Below are positions 51,870 to 60,942 of a stretch of DNA of 64,000 bases, one piece after another; position 1 is the first letter of the stretch; every line of letters starts with the position of its first letter. Below the pieces are notes generated by a model, which had not been told where the DNA came from, made no database searches, and was given only the letters and a program-made list of their open reading frames with translations. This DNA comes from Gemmatimonadota bacterium (GTDB lineage Bacteria; Gemmatimonadota; Gemmatimonadetes; Longimicrobiales; Gaopeijiaceae), in assembly GCA_015664885.1 (NCBI GenBank), contig DQPL01000131.1:1-64000 (forward strand), read 5' to 3'. The position numbers and the translations under genes are program-made.

Positions 51870-52534
51870 GATGCGCTGCCCAAGTCGATGGAGGGTCCAC
51901 GGCGCACTCGCTGGACCTGCGCCTGGTCGTGGCTTGTCCAGAGCACCGCTCGATCTCCTGCATCCACCCATTCGAGCACCACCTTCTCGACGCACTCGGT
52001 GGCTTCGGCGTCGAGGTGGGCGGTGGGCTCGTCGAGAAGCAGTACCTCCGGCTCCAGGAGCAGAGCCCGCACGAGTCCGACAATCTGGCCCTCGCCCCCG
52101 GAAAGAACCGACGCCCGCTGACCCAAGAATTCCACCGACTTTCCGAGTCGAGAGAGCAGTGCAGCAGCCGTGCCGTCCCCAGTGATGCGCCCCGCGTTGA
52201 TATCGAATCGCAGCGGCAGCTCGAGGTTCTCTTGCACGGTGCCGGGAATGAGAACCGGCTGCTGTTGCACGTACATCACCCTCGCCCGAAACCGCGGACG
52301 GTCCTGGTCGAGCACGGGATGCCCGCGATGGTGAACCCGTCCCTCGTCGGGACAATCGAGGCCGCATAACGTGCGCAGCAGCAGCGACTTACCGGTACCT
52401 GAAGGGCCTGTGAGAACCGCTCGATCCCCAGCGGCCAGGTTCACGTCCAACTCGCGCCAGATCCAGCCGTTGTCGAGGCGGCACCCGATGTTTTCCGCTG
52501 TCAGAATGGGCGCTTGGTCCACAGGAGGTGCCAC
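51866..52534 (-). CDS. FetA/YbbL-type ABC transporter ATPase
   Basis: 222 residues. Walker A GPSGTGKS, Q-loop MYVQQQPV, signature LSGGEGQIVGLVRAL (LSGGE), Walker B VLLLDEPTAHLD and H-loop LWTSHDQAQ are all present. The start codon is GTG. It precedes and is coupled to the permease gene. Confidence 0.92.
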   Translation of the reverse strand: MAPPVDQAPILTAENIGCRLDNGWIWRELDVNLAAGDRAVLTGPSGTGKSLLLRTLCGLDCPDEGRVHHRGHPVLDQDRPRFRARVMYVQQQPVLIPGTVQENLELPLRFDINAGRITGDGTAAALLSRLGKSVEFLGQRASVLSGGEGQIVGLVRALLLEPEVLLLDEPTAHLDAEATECVEKVVLEWVDAGDRAVLWTSHDQAQVQRVRRGPSIDLGSAS

Positions 52535-52618
52535 ATGCGCTCCGATGAAGGGTAATCGCAGTCGACTGCACCGCGTATTGTACCGATTATTCGGGGCCCT
52601 GCCCTCTCTCTGCGACGT

Positions 52619-54874
52619 ATGAGACCTTCCACACCTCTAGTGATAGGCGCCCTTGCTGTTCTGACGACCGGCGCCGCGGCTGCGCAGGCGCCGCCGGGCG
52701 CAGGCGCCGGCTATCCGATAGATCCGGTCTCGGTGCCCCGCCCCGCGCTCGCGGCGCTGCGAATCAGCGACGGGATCAGCATCGACGGCGTGCTCGATGA
52801 AGCCGTGTGGAGCCAGGCGGACACCTCCACCGGCACCTGGATTCAAGTAACGCCCGCGCCGGGCATGCCTGCTACCGAACCGACATCGGTGCGCATCCTC
52901 TATGACGAGGGCAACTTGTACATCGGAGCGCGTCTCTACGACTCCGACACCGGGCACCTGTACGTGCCAGGTCTGGAGCCCGACTTCGACACACCGAGTT
53001 CCGACCTGTTCGGCATCGCCTTCGACTCCTACCACGATGGTCAAAGCGGATTCGTCTTCGCCGTGAACCCTGCGGGCGCGCTCTACGACGCTCAGACCTT
53101 CAACGACGGGCGCGACGTCCTCCCAGCCTGGGAAGGCATCGCGGACATCCGCACGTCCGTGAGCGAGGACAGCTGGTTCGTCGAGATGTCGATCCCTTTC
53201 GCGACGCTTCGCTTCAATCCTGTCGAAGGCGATCAGGTCTGGGGCCTCAACTTCTTCCGGAGAATTCGCCGCAACAACGAGGACGCAATGTGGGCTCCGG
53301 TGCCTCTGCAGTACCGGGTCTACAAATTCTCGATGTCCGGAACCCTGGAAGGGCTCACCGGCCTCCCAAGAGCCAGAAACCTGTGGGTGAAACCGTACGC
53401 GCTCGCGAGCCGGCTCGACGGATCCCGTCAGCCGGTAACGAACACCGCTCGCGACGTGGGCCTCGACGTGAAATGGGGCATCACGCCTCGCATGACGCTC
53501 GACCTGACTGCCAATACCGACTTCAGCCAGGTCGAGGTCGATGCCGAACAGGTGAACCTGACTCGTTTCAGCCTCTTCTTCCCTGAGAAGCGGGACTTCT
53601 TCCTGGAGAACGAGGGCACCTTCGCGTTCCAAGACGTGTCGATCCGGAACTTCCGCACTGGCTCCTCCTCGAGGAGCTTTCGACTCTTCCACTCCCGCAG
53701 AATCGGCCTCTCTCCCACTCGTGAAGTGCTGCCGATCCTGGGAGGCGCCCGCCTCACCGGTCGCGTCGGCGAGCGCTTCGAGGTCGGCTTCCTGGAGATG
53801 CAAACGCGAGAGCTCGGAGGATCAGATGGGGGCAACTCGCTCGCTGCCGAGAATTTCGCAGTGGGTCGCGTGAAGGCACACCTGTCGGGAGGCTCATCGA
53901 TCGGAGCGATGTTCGTGAGCCGACAGGAAACAGGGACGGGATCGACGACCGCCGACTACAACCGCGCCTATGGCGTGGATGGGACGTTCAATCTCTTCCA
54001 GAATTTGGTGCTTTCAGCCTACGCCGCGGGCACCGACGAACGCTCACCGCTTGGGGAGCAAACGAGCGCGACGATGCTGCAAGCCGCGTGGCGAAGCGAC
54101 ATCGTCAACGTCTCGGGCCTCTACAAGAACGTGGGGGACGGGTTCAACCCCGGCGTCGGCTTCGTAGACCGGCGTGGAGTGAACCGGTACTTCGGAACGG
54201 TCGGCGTCCACCCGAAGTTGCGGCGGCGGGGCGTGTTGGAGATCAACCCGATGCTCGACGTCGACTTCTTCACAACCCTGCAAGGCTCGGTCGAGTCGCG
54301 CTCGATCACCCCCCGGCTCAACATCAGATTCATGAACGGTGGATCTGTGAGCTTCAACTACGCCGATCGATACGAGCGCCTGTTCGAGGCCACCTCGATC
54401 GCGGGCGCGGCGGTTTCCGCGGGGACCTACGAGTGGCGGGAGTCCTCAATCCGTTATTCCGCCCCAGCGAGCGAAGTGCTCTCCGGATCGTTCTCCCTGA
54501 GCGGCGGCGACTTCTACGACGGGCGCCGGACGTCGGTGTCGGGTCGCATGAAGTTCCGCCCGAACGAGCACTTCTCCCTCGACCTCGCGGCGCAGCACAA
54601 CGACCTCGAATTGGCGGGGACCGACTTCACGGCCGATTTGTTCAGCGCTCGACTCCGCTACGCCCGCGATACTCGGACCTTCGTGATGGGCTTCGTGCAG
54701 TACAACGAAGCCACTGAAGAACTGATTACGAACCTCCGCTTCAACCTCATCCACGCGCCGCTCTCGGACTTCTTCCTCGTCTTCACCGAAAGGCGGTCCC
54801 TGGTCGATGGCATCACCAATGCGGTGCTGGAGCGCGGCATTACGCTGAAGGGGACGAAGCTGCTGGCGTTCTGA
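52619..54874 (+). CDS. CBM9/DUF5916 secreted outer-membrane-type protein
   Basis: 751 residues with a signal peptide (LVIGALAVLTTGAAAAQA). The N-terminal CBM9-like domain has ISIDGVLDEAVWSQAD, VRILYDEGNLYIGARLYDSD and SDLFGIAFDSYHDGQ. The DUF5916 region starts VWGLNFFRRIRRNNEDAMW and contains NTDFSQVEVDAEQVNLTRF and FFPEKRDFFLENEG, then a long beta-strand-rich barrel to the C-terminus. It is probably an outer-membrane protein binding polysaccharide or peptide, often near exported peptidases. It is the intact relative of the truncated gene at 49345-50067. Confidence 0.9.
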   Translation: MRPSTPLVIGALAVLTTGAAAAQAPPGAGAGYPIDPVSVPRPALAALRISDGISIDGVLDEAVWSQADTSTGTWIQVTPAPGMPATEPTSVRILYDEGNLYIGARLYDSDTGHLYVPGLEPDFDTPSSDLFGIAFDSYHDGQSGFVFAVNPAGALYDAQTFNDGRDVLPAWEGIADIRTSVSEDSWFVEMSIPFATLRFNPVEGDQVWGLNFFRRIRRNNEDAMWAPVPLQYRVYKFSMSGTLEGLTGLPRARNLWVKPYALASRLDGSRQPVTNTARDVGLDVKWGITPRMTLDLTANTDFSQVEVDAEQVNLTRFSLFFPEKRDFFLENEGTFAFQDVSIRNFRTGSSSRSFRLFHSRRIGLSPTREVLPILGGARLTGRVGERFEVGFLEMQTRELGGSDGGNSLAAENFAVGRVKAHLSGGSSIGAMFVSRQETGTGSTTADYNRAYGVDGTFNLFQNLVLSAYAAGTDERSPLGEQTSATMLQAAWRSDIVNVSGLYKNVGDGFNPGVGFVDRRGVNRYFGTVGVHPKLRRRGVLEINPMLDVDFFTTLQGSVESRSITPRLNIRFMNGGSVSFNYADRYERLFEATSIAGAAVSAGTYEWRESSIRYSAPASEVLSGSFSLSGGDFYDGRRTSVSGRMKFRPNEHFSLDLAAQHNDLELAGTDFTADLFSARLRYARDTRTFVMGFVQYNEATEELITNLRFNLIHAPLSDFFLVFTERRSLVDGITNAVLERGITLKGTKLLAF

Positions 54875-54927
54875 GGGCGCCGGTGGGCGGATTTCGGCAT
54901 CGCCCGCAGCCGGCCGCGCTCGACTCT

Positions 54928-55680
54928 CTACCGAGCGGCGCCGTCCCGGCAGCTGTTGTCGAGCCCCTGTGGACTGCCCGTAGCGGCCTGTCCTCGCGCA
55001 ATGGCGATCTGAGCCGCTGTGAGTTCTGTGGCCGTCGACGGATCACGCGGCGTGGGGGAAGCTGCCCCACCCCCTGCGCCTCCGCCTGCCCCTCGACGCT
55101 GTCCCTGCGCCGGCCCTCCTCGCATCAGGTTGTTGGGCGACCCGGAATCGTGCCGCAGGCACAACGAGTGCCCCAGCTCGTGCGCGAGGATCGTCGCATG
55201 CATCTGCCCGCGCGGGTTGAGCTCCGACCACAGGACCTGTCGACGCTCGGGGAAGAACACGCCTCCAGCGGGGACCGGGAACTCCCGGATCACACAGACA
55301 TTCCATGCCCCTCGGAGCCACTGATCCTCTGGGCACACCTCAAGCAGGATAGACCTGAATCGGCCCCGTCCGGATCGCCCTGTCTCCCTCGCTGCGGGGA
55401 ACGCCTCCTCATTTTGGGCCTGCTCACGAAGCACGGACTCGACGTCCCACCTGATGCCCGCCTGCTGCCATACGGCGTTGACCTCGACAAAGACTTGGCG
55501 GATCTCGTCCCCGGTGAGGGTCGAGTTGAGCTCAGGAGTCGTGCCGGAGGTAAGCAAGTGCACGCGCACGGGGAGTACGAGCAATTCGGCCTCGGACTGC
55601 CAGGCGCCGCTCACCGGTGGCGGGGCGAGCGCGAGGGCCACCATGGCGGTCCCGATCAACGTACGGGTAGAGCGCGTCAT
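54928..55680 (-). CDS. Secreted metzincin-type zinc protease
   Basis: 250 residues with a signal peptide (MVALALAPPPVSGAWQ). The metzincin site ILAHELGHSLCLRHDSG (HExxHxxGxxH-like; here HELGHSLCLRH) is followed by the Met-turn NNLMRGG. A Gly/Ala-rich low-complexity stretch (GQRRGAGGGAGGGAASP) lies after the site. The fold resembles matrixin or astacin-type secreted proteases. Convergent with the DUF5916 gene. Confidence 0.85.
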   Translation of the reverse strand: MTRSTRTLIGTAMVALALAPPPVSGAWQSEAELLVLPVRVHLLTSGTTPELNSTLTGDEIRQVFVEVNAVWQQAGIRWDVESVLREQAQNEEAFPAARETGRSGRGRFRSILLEVCPEDQWLRGAWNVCVIREFPVPAGGVFFPERRQVLWSELNPRGQMHATILAHELGHSLCLRHDSGSPNNLMRGGPAQGQRRGAGGGAGGGAASPTPRDPSTATELTAAQIAIARGQAATGSPQGLDNSCRDGAAR

Positions 55681-55705
55681 GAGGTCGCCCCGCTAGTACC
55701 GCTGG

Positions 55706-56836
55706 CTAGGAGATCGGCTTGGGCGCGACCGTGATCGTCAATTCCTTGTCCGCATAGACCGCGCCATCATCGGCCCGTCCGCGCAGGATGTAGGTGCCAG
55801 GCTCATCGAAGGTGACTTGCACGACCCACCGGTCATCCTCCGGCGTAGCCGGCGCCTGCCAGAACGGTGACCACGGGGAGTTCATCCACGCTCGCGAGTC
55901 CTCCCAGGGCTTGATCTGGATGGGCGCAAACGTCGAATGGTTCTCGCCACGGTAAATGAACCAAGTGAAGTGGAGGCCCACGCTCTTGTTGACGGTGACG
56001 CGATTCGGTTCGTTGAGCGCGCGCTGGAGGGCTCGTAGGGCGGCGGCGGTCTCTTCATCTACTTCTTCTTCCTCCTCAGCGGCATCATCGGAGGAGTCCT
56101 CATCCGCGTCACCTGCCACGGAACCAGGTTCAGCGTCAGACGCGTCCGCTTCCGAGTCTGCGGCTTCCTCCGCCTCCGGGCCTCCCGCCGCTGCCGAATC
56201 TGCCGCGGCAGCGGAATCCGCCGCTGCCCTCGCCGCGGCCGCCCGTGCACGGCGAGCCGCACCCGTGATCGGAAGCCCATCGTCGGTCACGCGCGCCACC
56301 AGCGTAACGGACTGGCCGACCACTGCCTGCAACTCGAGCGCGCCTTCGATCTCGATCATCGGTGCGACGTTCGAGCGTGTCTCAGGGTCGCTGCGCCCCG
56401 CACCGAGCGCGCCGGTCTCCGACGCGATCACCATGTTGTCGATCAACAGGTCTTGGCGAAGCGTCGCGTAGGCCACCTTGGTCACGCCCTGGTGCTTCAG
56501 CGTCCAAACCAGCTCCTGATCGCCGAAATCTGCCGGGACCCGGACCTTGAAGATGAATCGGTTCCTTCGCGGGAGAAAATGCGTGGGCTGACCGACATCC
56601 ACTTCTCCGGGCGAGAAGAAATTGTCCGGGCCGACGGGGATGTCGAGCTCTTCCGACCAGTTCCGATTCATGTATCCGAAGAGCAGGCTGTACGAGCCAT
56701 CGGCGTTCACCTCGAACCCCTCGTATGCCGGAGAGACCGTCTGCCCCTGCGTATACGTCAGTTGCGCGTCGGCACCCTCATAGGTGAGCAGCGCCGCAGT
56801 CAGAACGAGCAGGCAGCGGAGGAATCTTGACGGCAT
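55706..56836 (-). CDS. Secreted partner of the cytochrome c/monooxygenase-like protein, unknown function
   Basis: 376 residues with a signal peptide ending at GADAQL. The N-terminal domain has a repeated wording I associate with genes next to such cytochromes (SPAYEGFEVNADGSYSLLFG, YMNRNWSEELDIPVGP, QPTHFLPRRNRFIFKVRVP). A ~110-residue Ala/Glu/Asp-rich low-complexity insert follows. A C-terminal beta domain closes it (GLHFTWFIYRGENHSTFAP, WVVQVTFDEPGTYILRGRADD). Function unknown. It starts 5 bases after the cytochrome gene stop, so the pair is one operon. Confidence 0.75.
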   Translation of the reverse strand: MPSRFLRCLLVLTAALLTYEGADAQLTYTQGQTVSPAYEGFEVNADGSYSLLFGYMNRNWSEELDIPVGPDNFFSPGEVDVGQPTHFLPRRNRFIFKVRVPADFGDQELVWTLKHQGVTKVAYATLRQDLLIDNMVIASETGALGAGRSDPETRSNVAPMIEIEGALELQAVVGQSVTLVARVTDDGLPITGAARRARAAAARAAADSAAAADSAAAGGPEAEEAADSEADASDAEPGSVAGDADEDSSDDAAEEEEEVDEETAAALRALQRALNEPNRVTVNKSVGLHFTWFIYRGENHSTFAPIQIKPWEDSRAWMNSPWSPFWQAPATPEDDRWVVQVTFDEPGTYILRGRADDGAVYADKELTITVAPKPIS

Positions 56837-56841
56837 GTGGC

Positions 56842-58326
56842 CTACCGCCCCGGCTCGTTACCAACGCCTACGTCGTCCTGCTCGACCACGGGGGACGGCA
56901 CGTCAATCGTATGCATGCACAGCGGACAGCCAATCACATGACTGTTCTTGTTGAGGTCGAAGCGTTCAATCCGGCCCGCCATCTCTTCTATGAACTGTTC
57001 GTCCGACATCCTCACGCGCATGCCGAGGTCGATGAACATGTTGGCCACCGACCGGTTACCCGAGCCCTGCCAGTTCCTCGGGTCCGGGATGTTCGTGTTG
57101 TTCGGCGTGTTGTCCATGTAGCCGACGATGTGCAGGATCGTGCCCTTGGGCAGCAGCGGCTGGTAGCCGTCCTCGTACGCGTACCCGCGCACCCAGTTGT
57201 GGTCGTAGCCGACGCAGCTGAGCGTCTCGACGTTATAGCCCCAGATGGCCTCCAGGCACATGCGTTCGCCGGGCGCGTGCAAGTGCGGCTCGAAGGTGAT
57301 GATCTTTGTGTGCTGCTCCAGCACCTCGTACGCGTGCAGTTCCTGACCGGCTTCCATGGCCTCGATGTCGATGTCCATGGCGTTGCCCAGGGCGACAGCC
57401 GCTCGGCGGTACTTGGGCTCGTAGCCCTCCTCATGGAACCTGAAACCGATGACCAACTTACTCGTCGTATTGCGGCCGCTCGAGTGTAAGTGGACCGAGT
57501 TGGAGACTACGCTCGAGCCCGCTCTCAGCAGCCTGCCACCCTCGGGGTCGAAGACGTCCGCGTTTCGACCGACTTCGTGCACGGGCCAACCAACAGCTCC
57601 ACCGGAGCCGAACGTGGTCTGCGTCGGATCCTCGCTGTCTGCGAGAACCCGCGTGCTCCAGATCATGTGGTGGAAGATGTAGCGGCCACCGACGGTTTCG
57701 CGGCCGGTATCCGTGGGATCGATGTCATTGACCTCCCGGATCTCTACCGACTTCACGTAGCGGTCCTCTTCCAGCGGGATCGGTACGCTCCTGATCTCAC
57801 CCCACCAGTCGGGGGACCCGGCCTCCATGAAGATCTCCTCGGTCTCTACGATCAGATCCGGCTCACCGGCGGTCCAGAATTGGCTGTCGTCGAAGACGAG
57901 CGCTATTGGCAGGTCCGCGGGATCTCCCTCCGGCGCACCGTTGTCCGCCCACATGGCGATGGCCGCCAGCTCTTCATCGCTCAAGGACGGATCGTATTTG
58001 TAGTGCTGGATGCCGATGTCCTTCTCCATGTACCACGGTGGCATCGCACCGGCGCGATCGCGGATCGCGGTCTTCTCCTTGATGCGGCTCGCCCAGCGCC
58101 GGACCTGTCGATAGGTCACGAGTGGCATGGGCGCCACGCCCGCGGGCCGATGGCAGTTCTGACAGCTGCGTTGGAGAATGGGCGCTATGTCTCGGCTGAA
58201 CGTGACCTCGTCCGACGAACTCTGTTGAGCCTCGACCACCTGTGGAAGCGCGAGAGCGAAGATGGCGGCGGCAAGCGCAGCCGATCCCGGAAAGTGGTTC
58301 AGCCCGATCTTCATGGCATGCGTCAT
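56842..58326 (-). CDS. Cytochrome c fused to copper monooxygenase-like domain
   Basis: 494 residues from an ATG after GGAGGTGCAGGAA, with a signal peptide. A c-type heme site CQNCH is at residues 55-59, with Met ligand candidates in VAPMPLV. The region after ~residue 170 has His pairs typical of type II/PHM-DBM copper monooxygenases: GRYIFHHMIWST, VVSNSVHLHSSGRN and FEPHLHAPGERM. This suggests electrons reach copper centres from the attached heme. It may hydroxylate a small substrate outside the membrane. It is co-transcribed with the unknown secreted protein. Confidence 0.8.
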   Translation of the reverse strand: MTHAMKIGLNHFPGSAALAAAIFALALPQVVEAQQSSSDEVTFSRDIAPILQRSCQNCHRPAGVAPMPLVTYRQVRRWASRIKEKTAIRDRAGAMPPWYMEKDIGIQHYKYDPSLSDEELAAIAMWADNGAPEGDPADLPIALVFDDSQFWTAGEPDLIVETEEIFMEAGSPDWWGEIRSVPIPLEEDRYVKSVEIREVNDIDPTDTGRETVGGRYIFHHMIWSTRVLADSEDPTQTTFGSGGAVGWPVHEVGRNADVFDPEGGRLLRAGSSVVSNSVHLHSSGRNTTSKLVIGFRFHEEGYEPKYRRAAVALGNAMDIDIEAMEAGQELHAYEVLEQHTKIITFEPHLHAPGERMCLEAIWGYNVETLSCVGYDHNWVRGYAYEDGYQPLLPKGTILHIVGYMDNTPNNTNIPDPRNWQGSGNRSVANMFIDLGMRVRMSDEQFIEEMAGRIERFDLNKNSHVIGCPLCMHTIDVPSPVVEQDDVGVGNEPGR

Positions 58327-58498
58327 TTCCTGCACCTCCGGAGGACAGACGACGAAAGCTCGGCATCGCAGTACATACCTACTTAAAATTACGGTGGGTG
58401 CGGCAAGGGTGTCAAAGCGTCGAAGGGCCTGAGGCAGTCTGAAGCTTGTCCGCCGATGGGGGAACACCTACCCTCCTTCTTCCTCTTCGGCGTTGGTT

Positions 58499-58765
58499 AT
58501 GCGCTTCTTCTAGAAACTGCTCGCACTGGTTGCGGGACTCGCGGTCTCGGTTCTGGTCGTGTCATCCGCGACGTTCTTCCTGACGACGCAAGGGCACCTC
58601 ATAAGCCGCGTGGCGCGCGGTGATCCTCCGATCACCTTCGGCGTCGGCATGAATAGCGGCAGTGCGGTCGCCGGCGGCCTCGGCTCGGACACACATCTCG
58701 AGTACACGGTTGTCGGCAACGCCGTGAACATCGCGGCCCGGTTGTGCAGCGAAGCGGAGGCCGGT
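58499..58765 (+). pseudogene. Adenylate/guanylate cyclase remnant
   Basis: The frame from the ATG reads MRFF, then TAG at 58511-58513, then KLLALVAGLAVSVLVVSSAT (a membrane helix). It then jumps to FGVGMNSGSAVAGGLGS and LEYTVVGNAVNIAARLCSEAEAG, the end of a class III cyclase core. The catalytic aspartates, most of the domain and any sensor are missing. It reads into the kinase gene on the other strand. Deleted and nonsense-bearing. Confidence 0.75.
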
Positions 58766-59709
58766 CAGTCCACTTGCAACTCCCCCAATACGTCGCGCAT
58801 GTGCGCCGGCCTCCCGTCCGGGTCCTTCGCCAAGCATCGCATGCAAAGCTGCTCCAGGCGTTCCGGAACCTCCAGCTCGGTGAGGGTCGAAGGCTTGGGT
58901 GGCTCCACCTTCAACGTCTTATGCACGATTTCGTCGACGGTGAGGCCCTCGGAGGGCATGTGGCCCGACAGGATCTCATAAAGAATCGCTCCCAGGCTGT
59001 ACGTATCCGTGCGGTAGTCGATCCCCGGATCCATCGTGATCTGTTCAGGCGACATGTAGGCCACCGTGCCTTGCAGTCGACTCTGACCGGTAAGCGACAA
59101 ATCCTCGTCGTCGATGGAAGCGTCGGGCAGCGTCGGCTGGGCCTGAGTCCCGTCGGGGTGCCAAACCTTCGCCATGCCCCAGTCCAGGAGCAGCACTTCG
59201 CCGAACGGACCGACCAAGATGTTGGCAGGCTTCAAGTCTCGGTGGGCAACGCCATGCGTGTGGGCATACTCGAGCGCCTGGCCGATTTGAACGAGTACCT
59301 CGACGAGCTTCGAGAGCTCGTGCCGCTCCCCGCGATCCACCAACTCTCGCAGCGTGTACCCGTGTACGTACTTCATGGTGAAGTAGTAGTGGCCGGACCG
59401 GTCACGCCCGAGCTCATACGTCGGAATGGTATTGGGGTGCTGCAGCATCGCAGTCACGCGAGCCTCGCGCAGAAGGCGCTGCTGTTCGATAGGGTCGTCC
59501 GCCAGTTCCTCGCGCAGGCTCTTGTAGCAGATCGTTCGAGACAGCTGGAGGTCCTTACACACCTGGATGATCGACTTACCGCCGCGCGCGATCGTCTTGA
59601 AGTATGCATACCGCAGCCGAGTATCGACCCTGCCAGGCAGCGGTCGGTCGGTGTCCTCGATGTATACCGACGCGTAGTCCTCTTTGGGCGGTTCCGGGAA
59701 CTGGACCAT
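58765..59709 (-). CDS. Serine/threonine protein kinase
   Basis: 314 residues from MVQFPEPPKED. The catalytic loop is HRDLKPANIL, the metal motif is DWG (LLLDWGMAKV) instead of DFG, and the activation-segment end is GTVAYMSPEQ. The P-loop region is atypical (IARGGKSIIQVCKDL) with Lys in ICYKSL as candidate for the ATP lysine. No membrane helix or sensor is attached, so it is a soluble kinase. The remnant of a cyclase gene abuts its 3' end. The DWG form is common in these bacteria. Confidence 0.88.
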   Translation of the reverse strand: MVQFPEPPKEDYASVYIEDTDRPLPGRVDTRLRYAYFKTIARGGKSIIQVCKDLQLSRTICYKSLREELADDPIEQQRLLREARVTAMLQHPNTIPTYELGRDRSGHYYFTMKYVHGYTLRELVDRGERHELSKLVEVLVQIGQALEYAHTHGVAHRDLKPANILVGPFGEVLLLDWGMAKVWHPDGTQAQPTLPDASIDDEDLSLTGQSRLQGTVAYMSPEQITMDPGIDYRTDTYSLGAILYEILSGHMPSEGLTVDEIVHKTLKVEPPKPSTLTELEVPERLEQLCMRCLAKDPDGRPAHMRDVLGELQVD

Positions 59710-59945
59710 GGTCTCGGCTCGGCGCTGGCGGGCTCTGGGGGGAGACGTACCCGACCGGCGAGCACGACTGTGTCCTGGAAAGATCGGGGCAGAGGCGCGG
59801 TAGCCCAACCGCACGCGCCCGGCAGGATGGAGCTGCGGTCGCTTCGCATCCTCGCTCCTCTCGCGGAACTGCCTTAGTGCCCTTCCGTCGGCGCTTCGGC
59901 CGCTCGAATCGAACCAAAGCCACCAAGTCTACGTCGCCCGCACCA

Positions 59946-59980
59946 AGAGACCCCTGGAGCCGGTGGCCCCAGGGGTCTCT
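59946..59980 (-). terminator. Perfect 12-bp hairpin after tRNA-Arg
   Basis: AGAGACCCCTGG pairs perfectly with CCAGGGGTCTCT around an 11-base loop, four bases after the tRNA-Arg 3' end on the minus strand. The T-run is weak (TCTTGG), but position and stem suggest a tRNA terminator. Confidence 0.65.
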
Positions 59981-59983
59981 AAG

Positions 59984-60057
<74 letters not shown>

Positions 60058-60129
60058 AACACGACGAAGAAGATAGTCTCGGGGTCGGCCTGTTGGTAGG
60101 CGGATTTGAGGGTTTTCACCGACTCGCGC

Positions 60130-60897
60130 TCAGCCCTTCTTACTCTTATTGCTCTTCGCGGATTTCCCGCTCTTGCCCGACTTGCACGACTTGCCTGACT
60201 TGGCCGACTTGCAGCGTCGGATGACGATTCCGCCCATGGCGACCGCGTTGCCTCCGCCGCCGAAGCGAAGGTCGTCCAGCACATCGAGTGACTGATCGGG
60301 CCTGAAGAAAAACCGAGCGTAGAACATGCCGCTTGGATCCTGGCTGCTTGCCCGGACGAGGACCTGCTCACAACCACCATCCGTATACGCACCGGGAGGC
60401 GAGGCGCCGAAGCCGACGATCAGGCCCCCGCCGGGGAACGTGAAACGTCCCTCGACAGTGCAAATCAGCTCGTAGTCGTTCGCTACGGTATCGCCCCGCG
60501 GATTCAGTGGTCCCTGGGTGTCGGATACCACTTGAGTCCACCCGGACGCCGCAAAAATGCCCTGGCTAGCCACATTGATGTCGTCAATGACCGCCACGGC
60601 GGGGTTCACGTTCGCGGTGGCAAAGTAAATATTGCGCCGCACATCGACGTCGTTCTCCCTACCCAAATCGAACGCGATCTTGCTTCCCCGCTTCACCGTA
60701 AACGCGGGCACATTGCGGCAGATGAATCCGGTGAAACCGAAATGGTCGTTGTCGCCGAACGGGATGCAGTTGCCTATGACTCCTGGGGAGGCTGGAGTGA
60801 CATCGAAGGATCCGGGCCCCAGATGGCTACCGTGGCTGGGCACGGTATGGGCTCGGCAGAACCCTTGCGGCCCGGCCCATGCTTGGACATGCTGCAC
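60130..60897 (-). CDS. Unknown protein with Lys-Ser triplet repeat tail
   Basis: 255 residues as an open frame from GTG. The body is beta-rich (AFTVKRGSKIAFDLGRENDV, VEGRFTFPGGGLIVGFGASP, GMFYARFFFRPDQSLDVLDD) and has four Cys. The C-terminus is a positively charged repeat, KSAKSGKSCKSGKSGKSAKS and beyond, ending NKSKKG. No signal peptide is visible, so the true start may be lost or the gene truncated where it meets the permease promoter region. No family recognised. Confidence 0.62.
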   Translation of the reverse strand: MQHVQAWAGPQGFCRAHTVPSHGSHLGPGSFDVTPASPGVIGNCIPFGDNDHFGFTGFICRNVPAFTVKRGSKIAFDLGRENDVDVRRNIYFATANVNPAVAVIDDINVASQGIFAASGWTQVVSDTQGPLNPRGDTVANDYELICTVEGRFTFPGGGLIVGFGASPPGAYTDGGCEQVLVRASSQDPSGMFYARFFFRPDQSLDVLDDLRFGGGGNAVAMGGIVIRRCKSAKSGKSCKSGKSGKSAKSNKSKKG

Positions 60898-60942
60898 ACG
60901 GGTTAGCGAGGCACGCCGAAGGCGCCGCCGGGAGTAAACAAC

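Noticed and set aside
55956-56471. Ser/Ala-rich plus-strand ORF opposite the cytochrome partner
   Set aside because: It is a shadow of the acidic Ala/Glu low-complexity stretch on the minus strand.
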